From: Bacteroidales bacterium | GTDB lineage: Bacteria > Bacteroidota > Bacteroidia > Bacteroidales > Bacteroidaceae | Direction: 5' to 3' | DNA length: 11,714 nucleotides | NCBI GenBank assembly: GCA_030523385.1 | Contig: JAUNIV010000041.1 | Span: forward strand, 1-11,714 | In this document: in pieces, positions 7,012 through 11,714 of the stretch | Layout of the letters: each line of letters starts with the position of its first letter | Position numbering within the stretch: position 1 is the first letter of the stretch | Notes under the pieces: model-generated | What the model was told of the DNA's origin: nothing | What the model saw: only the letters and a program-made list of their open reading frames with translations | The model's database searches: none | Position numbers and translations under genes: made by a program

Positions 7012-7056
7012 CGCTATCATATAAATTTAATCCCCCTCCATCCATGCAGTACCGAA

Positions 7057-7072
7057 TAAATTTGTACTTTTG
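7057..7072 (+). promoter_or_regulatory. Two adjacent -7 boxes ahead of yqgF
   Basis: TAAATTTG (7057-7064) and TACTTTTG (7065-7072) both match TAnnTTTG perfectly and abut each other. No clear TTTG lies 19-21 bases upstream of either. The nearer box ends 10 bases before the ATG, which would leave a leader of only a few bases; the farther box would give about 12. Start-site choice cannot be settled by sequence. Confidence 0.5.
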
Positions 7073-7082
7073 CATCTTAGTT

Positions 7083-7508
7083 ATGAGCAGAATATTAGCA
7101 ATAGATTATGGTAAAAAGCGCACAGGAGTGGCAGTGACCGATGTTTTGCAGATTATTGCAAACGGGCTGGCAACGGTGCCTACGCACGAATTGCTGGACT
7201 TTATCTTGAGATATGTGGAGAAAGAGCCGGTGGAACGCATCCTTGTGGGGCATCCCAAACAGATGAACAACGAGGAGTCGGAAAACATGCGGCGTATCGT
7301 TCCCTTCGTCAACCAGTTGAAGAAGAAATTGCCCCACATCCCCATCGAGTTTGTGGACGAACGATTCACTTCCGTATTGGCTCATCGGGCCATGCTGGAC
7401 GGCGGACTGAAGAAAAAAGACAGGCAAAACAAGGCGTTGGTGGATGAAATCAGTGCGACCATCATCTTGCAATCTTATTTGGAATCGAGAAGTATATTAA
7501 ACAAATAA
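7083..7508 (+). CDS. yqgF: Holliday junction resolvase-like nuclease YqgF/RuvX
   Basis: A 141-residue cytoplasmic protein of the RNase H-like YqgF (RuvX) family, linked in different bacteria to Holliday-junction resolution and to 16S rRNA 5' end processing. The usual length is about 135-150. It begins with the canonical SRILAIDYGKKRTGVAVTD core (D8), followed by RILVGHPKQMNNEES (52-66), EFVDERFTS (89-97, E93) and VDEISATIILQSYLE (120-134, D121), giving the three acidic residues expected at the active site. I chose the ATG at 7083; a longer reading from a TTG at 7008 would add 25 residues unlike the family and would run across the promoter boxes. def starts 15 bases downstream, so the two probably share a transcript. 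Confidence 0.96.
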   Translation: MSRILAIDYGKKRTGVAVTDVLQIIANGLATVPTHELLDFILRYVEKEPVERILVGHPKQMNNEESENMRRIVPFVNQLKKKLPHIPIEFVDERFTSVLAHRAMLDGGLKKKDRQNKALVDEISATIILQSYLESRSILNK

Positions 7509-7523
7509 ATACAGACAAAGAAA

Positions 7524-8078
7524 ATGATATTACCTATTTACGTGTACGGACAACCGGTGTTGCGCGAGGAAGCGAAAGACATCACACCCGATTATCCCGA
7601 ATTGAAAGAACTGATAGCAAATATGTTTGAAACGATGAGCCGTGCCGACGGCGTGGGGCTGGCTGCTCCGCAAATCGGGCTGCCCATTCGTGTCGTTACG
7701 ATAGACTTGGACGTCATGTCCGATGAATGGCCGGAGTTCAAGGGTTTCCGCCGTGCCTATATCAACCCGCATATCTTGGAAAGTGGCGATGAAATGGTGA
7801 GTATGGAGGAGGGATGCCTGAGCTTGCCCGGCATCCACGAACCGGTGAAACGCCCCGACCGCATCCACGTGACCTATCTGGACGAAGAACTGAAGGAGCA
7901 TGACGAGTGGGTGAAAGGCTATCTGGCACGAGTGATGCAGCATGAGTTCGACCATCTGGAAGGAAAAATGTTCATTGACCATCTTTCGGCATTGCGCAAA
8001 CAGATGATTAAAGGGAAACTGGGCGCCATGCTCAAAGGCAAAGCCCGTTGTTCTTACAAGGTGAAAACTGTGAAATGA
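7524..8078 (+). CDS. def: Peptide deformylase
   Basis: Removes the formyl group from the N-terminal methionine of new proteins; an essential cytoplasmic metalloenzyme. All three motifs are intact in the 184-residue product: GVGLAAPQIG (43-52), EEGCLSLPG (95-103) with metal ligand C98, and QHEFDHLEG (139-147) with ligands H140 and H144 and catalytic E141. The C-terminal tail after about 165 is basic. It follows yqgF by 15 bases. Its stop codon overlaps the start of the TPR gene (ATGA at 8075-8078), so translation of the next gene may be coupled to it. Confidence 0.98.
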   Translation: MILPIYVYGQPVLREEAKDITPDYPELKELIANMFETMSRADGVGLAAPQIGLPIRVVTIDLDVMSDEWPEFKGFRRAYINPHILESGDEMVSMEEGCLSLPGIHEPVKRPDRIHVTYLDEELKEHDEWVKGYLARVMQHEFDHLEGKMFIDHLSALRKQMIKGKLGAMLKGKARCSYKVKTVK

Positions 8079-10084
8079 TCAAACGCTTACTCTATACCTT
8101 ATTAATATATATCCCCGTACTGGCTTCTGCGCAAATCAATACGGACAGGGTGATGGCCATAGGGCGCAATGCGCTCTATTTCGAGGATTATGTGCTCTCC
8201 ATCCAATACTTCAACCAGGTAATCAATGCCAAACCATATTTGGCCGAACCTTATTTCTATAGGGGGCTGGCGAAAATCAACCTGGATGATTTTCAGGGAG
8301 CGGAGAGCGACTGCTCCGAAGCCATTGAGAGAAATCCTTTTGTGACAAGCGCCTACCAGGTGCGTGGATTGGCACGCATCCAGCAGAACAATTATGCGGG
8401 AGCCATTGCGGACTATATAAAGGCTCTGGAGTATGATCCGGAGAACATCGGAGTGTGGCACAATATGGCTCTCTGCCGCATCCGTCAGGAAGACTATGCC
8501 GGGGCAAAAAACGACTTGGACCGGCTTATTGTCATCTCCCCCCGTTACACCAAAGCCTACCTGATGCGCGGCGAAGTGGACTTGAAGCAAAAAGATACGC
8601 TGGCCGCCGAAAAGGATTTCGGCAAAGCCATCGAGATAGACCGCTACGATGCCGACACATGGGCAAGCCGTGCCATCCTGCGCTTGCAACAGGAGAGGTA
8701 TAAGGAAGCCGAAGGGGATTTCGACCAGGCTATCCGCCTTTCTGTCCGCAATGCCGGGGTGTATATCAACCGTGCGCTGGCGCGCTATCATCAGAAGAAC
8801 CTCCGCGGGGCTATGAGCGATTATGACATAGCTTTGGATATAGACCCCAACAACTTTATCGGTCACTACAACCGCGGTTTGCTGCGGGCGCAGGTGGGAG
8901 ACGACAACCGTGCCATCGAGGACTTTAACTTCGTGATAGAGATGGAGCCGGACAACATGATGGCCATCTTCAACCGCGGACTTCTGCTCGACCAGACAGG
9001 CGACTACAAGGGAGCTATCCGGGATTACTCCACGGTGATAGATGAATATCCCAACTTCTTATTGGGTTATCAGTATCGGGCACAGGCACGCAGGAAGCTG
9101 GGCGACCTGAAAGGAGCCGATGCCGATGAGTTCAAAGTGCTGAAAGCACAACTGGACAAGCAGAACGGCGTGACTCAAAACAATCAGACGGCCGATAATA
9201 CGGACAACGACAAGACCCGAAAGAAGTCGGACAAGAATATGAACAACTACCGCAAGATTGTGGTGGCCGACAACGAAGAAGGAGAGGAGAAATACAAGAG
9301 CAGTTATCGTGGACGTGTGCAGGACAAGAATGTGAACATCGTTCCGCAACCCATGTTTGTGCTTACTTATTATGAAAAGCACGACGACGTGAAGCGGCAG
9401 GTGAACTACTATAAGTACATAGAGACGATAAATGCCGAAAAGGTATTGCCCGGACGCTTGCTCATCACCAACGAGGAGACTTCGCTCACCGAAGAACAAG
9501 TGAAGAAGCATTTTGCCTCCATCGACGAACAGAGTGCTGCGATAGTGGCACATCCCGACGACGTGAACAAACGCTTTGCCCGCTCGCTCGATTTCTATCT
9601 GGTACAGGACTTGTCCAGTGCCATCGAAGATTTGAACCAGGCTATCCTGATAGCCGACGATTTCTTCCCGGCCTATTTCAACCGTGCACTGATTCGCTAC
9701 AAGCAGTTGGAGTATCAGAAGATGGAGAAAGAATATGATACGAAAGCAAACATCGGCGAAAGCACAGGAGTAAAAGCGATGGATTATGAGATGGTGAAGC
9801 ATGATTTGGATAAGGTCATCGAACTGGCTCCCGATTTTGTATATGCTTATTATAATAGAGGTAATGTACTTGCCGTCCTGAAAGACTATCGGGCCGCTAT
9901 TGTGGACTACGACAGAGCCATTCAGCTGGATCCGAAGCTGGCAGATGCTTATTTCAACCGCGGACTGACGCATATCTTCCTCGGCAATAACAAGCAGGGC
10001 ATTCAGGATTTGAGTAAAGCCGGCGAGTTGGGACTCTTCTCGGCCTACAATATTATTAAGCGCTTTACGGAACGAAATGAATAA
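8075..10084 (+). CDS. Secreted tetratricopeptide-repeat protein (two TPR blocks)
   Basis: A 669-residue protein with an N-terminal signal peptide (MIKRLLYTLLIYIPVLASAQ), so probably periplasmic; no transmembrane segment is seen afterwards and no lipobox cysteine. About nine or ten TPR units (34-residue period; recurring patterns such as YFNRG, AIEDF and AIxLDP) fill residues 32-359. A polar, Asn/Asp/Lys-rich linker follows (about 360-411), then a segment of unknown fold (about 416-486, with FVLTYYEKHDDVKR), then a second TPR block (about 493-659) interrupted by an insertion near 546-571. TPRs make superhelical protein-binding surfaces; the partner is unknown. I start at the ATG at 8075, which overlaps the def stop by four bases and gives a clean signal peptide; a TTG nine codons upstream would spoil it. 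Enzymatic motifs are absent. Confidence 0.9.
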   Translation: MIKRLLYTLLIYIPVLASAQINTDRVMAIGRNALYFEDYVLSIQYFNQVINAKPYLAEPYFYRGLAKINLDDFQGAESDCSEAIERNPFVTSAYQVRGLARIQQNNYAGAIADYIKALEYDPENIGVWHNMALCRIRQEDYAGAKNDLDRLIVISPRYTKAYLMRGEVDLKQKDTLAAEKDFGKAIEIDRYDADTWASRAILRLQQERYKEAEGDFDQAIRLSVRNAGVYINRALARYHQKNLRGAMSDYDIALDIDPNNFIGHYNRGLLRAQVGDDNRAIEDFNFVIEMEPDNMMAIFNRGLLLDQTGDYKGAIRDYSTVIDEYPNFLLGYQYRAQARRKLGDLKGADADEFKVLKAQLDKQNGVTQNNQTADNTDNDKTRKKSDKNMNNYRKIVVADNEEGEEKYKSSYRGRVQDKNVNIVPQPMFVLTYYEKHDDVKRQVNYYKYIETINAEKVLPGRLLITNEETSLTEEQVKKHFASIDEQSAAIVAHPDDVNKRFARSLDFYLVQDLSSAIEDLNQAILIADDFFPAYFNRALIRYKQLEYQKMEKEYDTKANIGESTGVKAMDYEMVKHDLDKVIELAPDFVYAYYNRGNVLAVLKDYRAAIVDYDRAIQLDPKLADAYFNRGLTHIFLGNNKQGIQDLSKAGELGLFSAYNIIKRFTERNE

Positions 10085-10124
10085 CATTTTTTTGCTAAAA
10101 AGCAGAGAATAAAAAAGAAATCAC

Positions 10125-10132
10125 TATTTTTG
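10125..10132 (+). promoter_or_regulatory. -7 box for thrS
   Basis: TATTTTTG is a perfect TAnnTTTG match, followed by CACCC. The -33 element is weak: the only TTTG upstream (10091-10094) is 30 bases away, and A-rich DNA fills the gap. Transcription would begin near 10139, leaving an A-rich leader of about 25 bases. No convincing terminator separates the TPR gene from this box, so read-through from yqgF-def-TPR may also supply thrS. Confidence 0.55.
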
Positions 10133-10163
10133 CACCCTCAAGAAAGATAATAAACAAAATAAT

Positions 10164-11714
10164 ATGATAAAGATAACATTTCCCGACGGCTCCGTTCGCG
10201 AATACAACGAAGGAGTAACCGGTCTGCAAATAGCAGAAAGTATCAGTCCACGCCTGGCACAAGAAGTACTGGCCTGCGCCGTGAACGGTGAAACGATTGA
10301 TTTGTCTCGCCCCATTCAGGAAGATGCGAATTTTGTTCTCTACAAATGGGAAGACGAGCAGGGCAAGCATGCTTTTTGGCACACCAGTGCCCACTTGCTG
10401 GCCGAAGCCTTGCAGGAACTCTATCCGGGCATTCAGTTCGGTATAGGTCCGGCTATCGAGAACGGTTTCTATTATGACGTAGATCCGGGAGAAGCTACCA
10501 TAAAGGACTCTGACCTGCCTGCCATCGAGGCTAAGATGGCCGAACTGGCTGCTAAGAAAGAAGTATTGGTACGCGAAAGCATAGCCAAAGAAGATGCCTT
10601 GAAGAAATTCGGCGATAGAGGCGAAACCTATAAATGTGAACTGATCTCCGAATTGGAGGACGGACATATCACTACTTACACGCAAGGTGCGTTTACCGAC
10701 CTTTGCCGCGGCCCGCACTTGGTATCTACGGCTCCTATCAAAGCCATCAAGTTGCTTTCTGTAGCCGGTGCTTACTGGCGCGGACAGGAAGACCGCAAGC
10801 AGTTGACACGTATCTATGGTATTACTTTCCCGAAGAAAAAGATGCTGGATGAATATCTGGTAGTGCTGGAAGAAGCCAAAAAACGCGATCACCGCAAGAT
10901 AGGTAAGGAGATGGATTTGTTCATGTTCTCGGAGACAGTGGGCAAGGGTCTTCCTATGTGGTTGCCCAAAGGTACGGCACTGCGCATCCGTCTGCAGGAT
11001 TTCTTGCGCCGCATCCAGGCTCGTTACGACTATCAGGAAGTGATGTGTCCGCCTATTGGCAACAAGAACCTTTATATCACTTCGGGCCACTATGCTAAAT
11101 ACGGCAAGGACTCTTTCCAACCTATCCATACGCCGGAAGAAGGTGAAGAGTACTTCTTGAAACCTATGAACTGCCCTCACCACTGTATGATATACAAGAA
11201 CAGCCCGCGTTCATACAAGGATCTGCCCCTGCGTATTGCAGAATTTGGTACGGTATGCCGTTACGAGCAGAGCGGTGAGTTGCACGGACTGACCCGTGTG
11301 CGCAGCTTTACGCAAGATGATGCCCACCTGTTCTGTCGTCCCGACCAGGTGAAAGGTGAGTTCTTGCGCGTGATGGATATTATTTCCATCGTGTTCAAGT
11401 CTATGGACTTTGAGAACTTTGAAGCACAAATCTCTTTGCGCGACAAGGAGAACCGCGATAAATACATCGGTAGCGATGAAAACTGGGAAAAGGCAGAACG
11501 CGCCATCGTGGAAGCCTGCGAAGAAAAAGGCTTGAAAGCCAAAATAGAATATGGCGAGGCTGCTTTCTACGGACCTAAGTTGGACTTCATGGTGAAAGAT
11601 GCCATTGGTCGTCGTTGGCAGTTGGGTACTATCCAGGTGGACTACAACTTGCCCGAACGCTTCCAGTTGGAATACATGGGTTCGGACAACCAGAAGCACC
11701 GTCCTGTCATGATT
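10164..11714 (+). CDS. thrS: Threonyl-tRNA synthetase, N-terminal 517 codons
   Basis: Charges tRNA-Thr with threonine and edits misacylated Ser-tRNA-Thr. The frame is open to the last base of the window; family length is near 640, so roughly the last 125 residues are missing. TGS domain about 1-62 (MIKITFPDGSVREY). Editing domain: HTSAH (73-77) and FTDLCRGPH (177-185, C181). Catalytic class II core: MNCPHH (335-340) with zinc ligand C337, motif 2 CRYEQSGELHGLTRVRSF (365-382), DDAHLFC (385-391) with ligand H388, and third ligand H512 in DNQKHRPV near the window edge. Motif 3 and the anticodon-binding domain lie outside. Nothing looks broken. In Bacteroides this gene is commonly followed by infC, rpmI and rplT; that cannot be checked here. 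Confidence 0.98.
   Translation, partial: MIKITFPDGSVREYNEGVTGLQIAESISPRLAQEVLACAVNGETIDLSRPIQEDANFVLYKWEDEQGKHAFWHTSAHLLAEALQELYPGIQFGIGPAIENGFYYDVDPGEATIKDSDLPAIEAKMAELAAKKEVLVRESIAKEDALKKFGDRGETYKCELISELEDGHITTYTQGAFTDLCRGPHLVSTAPIKAIKLLSVAGAYWRGQEDRKQLTRIYGITFPKKKMLDEYLVVLEEAKKRDHRKIGKEMDLFMFSETVGKGLPMWLPKGTALRIRLQDFLRRIQARYDYQEVMCPPIGNKNLYITSGHYAKYGKDSFQPIHTPEEGEEYFLKPMNCPHHCMIYKNSPRSYKDLPLRIAEFGTVCRYEQSGELHGLTRVRSFTQDDAHLFCRPDQVKGEFLRVMDIISIVFKSMDFENFEAQISLRDKENRDKYIGSDENWEKAERAIVEACEEKGLKAKIEYGEAAFYGPKLDFMVKDAIGRRWQLGTIQVDYNLPERFQLEYMGSDNQKHRPVMI

Noticed and set aside
7008..7082. TTG-initiated extension of yqgF by 25 codons
   Set aside because: It crosses the -7 boxes and adds residues not found in the family; the ATG at 7083 gives the canonical N-terminus.
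9059..10087. 342-codon minus-strand frame opposite the TPR gene
   Set aside because: Shadow of the TPR codon pattern; repeated antisense of TPR units, with no start-site context.
10092..10107. Possible small hairpin (tgct-aaaa-agca) between the TPR gene and thrS
   Set aside because: Only four base pairs with no GC-rich stem; too weak to call a terminator.
10095..11183. 362-codon minus-strand frame opposite thrS
   Set aside because: Fully antisense to an intact threonyl-tRNA synthetase, with no family resemblance.
1..11714. CRISPR array, tRNA, rRNA, insertion sequence, phage or defence genes
   Set aside because: No regularly spaced repeats, cloverleaf genes, transposase or defence-family motifs were seen on either strand.

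Overview
The window looks like chromosomal core DNA from a gut Bacteroides or close relative. Five things point there: Bacteroidota -7 boxes (TAnnTTTG) in front of several genes; A-rich leaders with no clear Shine-Dalgarno; a secreted GH29 fucosidase; a large multidomain transglutaminase-like lipoprotein; and an apparent yqgF-def-TPR-thrS gene order. I see no insertion sequence, phage gene, CRISPR array, tRNA or rRNA.

Left part (1-4567), plus strand: the last 75 codons of lepA (elongation factor 4); a 200-bp gap with a perfect 15-bp palindrome; nhaA (Na+/H+ antiporter); and an 885-residue lipoprotein built from an N-terminal transglutaminase-like domain, an Ig-like segment, what looks like a second degenerate transglutaminase fold, and a thioredoxin-like C-terminus without cysteines. 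This arm ends at a strong bidirectional terminator (4522-4567), shared with the genes arriving from the other side.

Middle part (4567-6732), minus strand: a secreted alpha-L-fucosidase (GH29) followed 3 nt later by cutC, almost certainly one transcript from a well-formed Bacteroides promoter at 6752-6784. The pairing is the main functional puzzle of the window, because CutC is named for copper but sits here as the partner of a glycosidase.

A divergent 350-bp intergenic region (6733-7082) separates the fucosidase from yqgF. Its centre is AT-rich and holds 21-bp-spaced A/T palindromes, a related third copy, and a flanking 10-bp inverted repeat.

Right part (7083-11714), plus strand: yqgF (RuvX-type nuclease), def (peptide deformylase), a secreted 669-residue TPR protein whose start overlaps the def stop (ATGA), and thrS, cut off by the window end after 517 codons. 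These are nucleic-acid and translation housekeeping genes with a periplasmic TPR protein lodged among them. I found no clearly new defence or mobile system. The most interesting items are the rebuilt active sites of the transglutaminase-like lipoprotein, the fucosidase-CutC pair and the repeat-rich divergent intergenic region.
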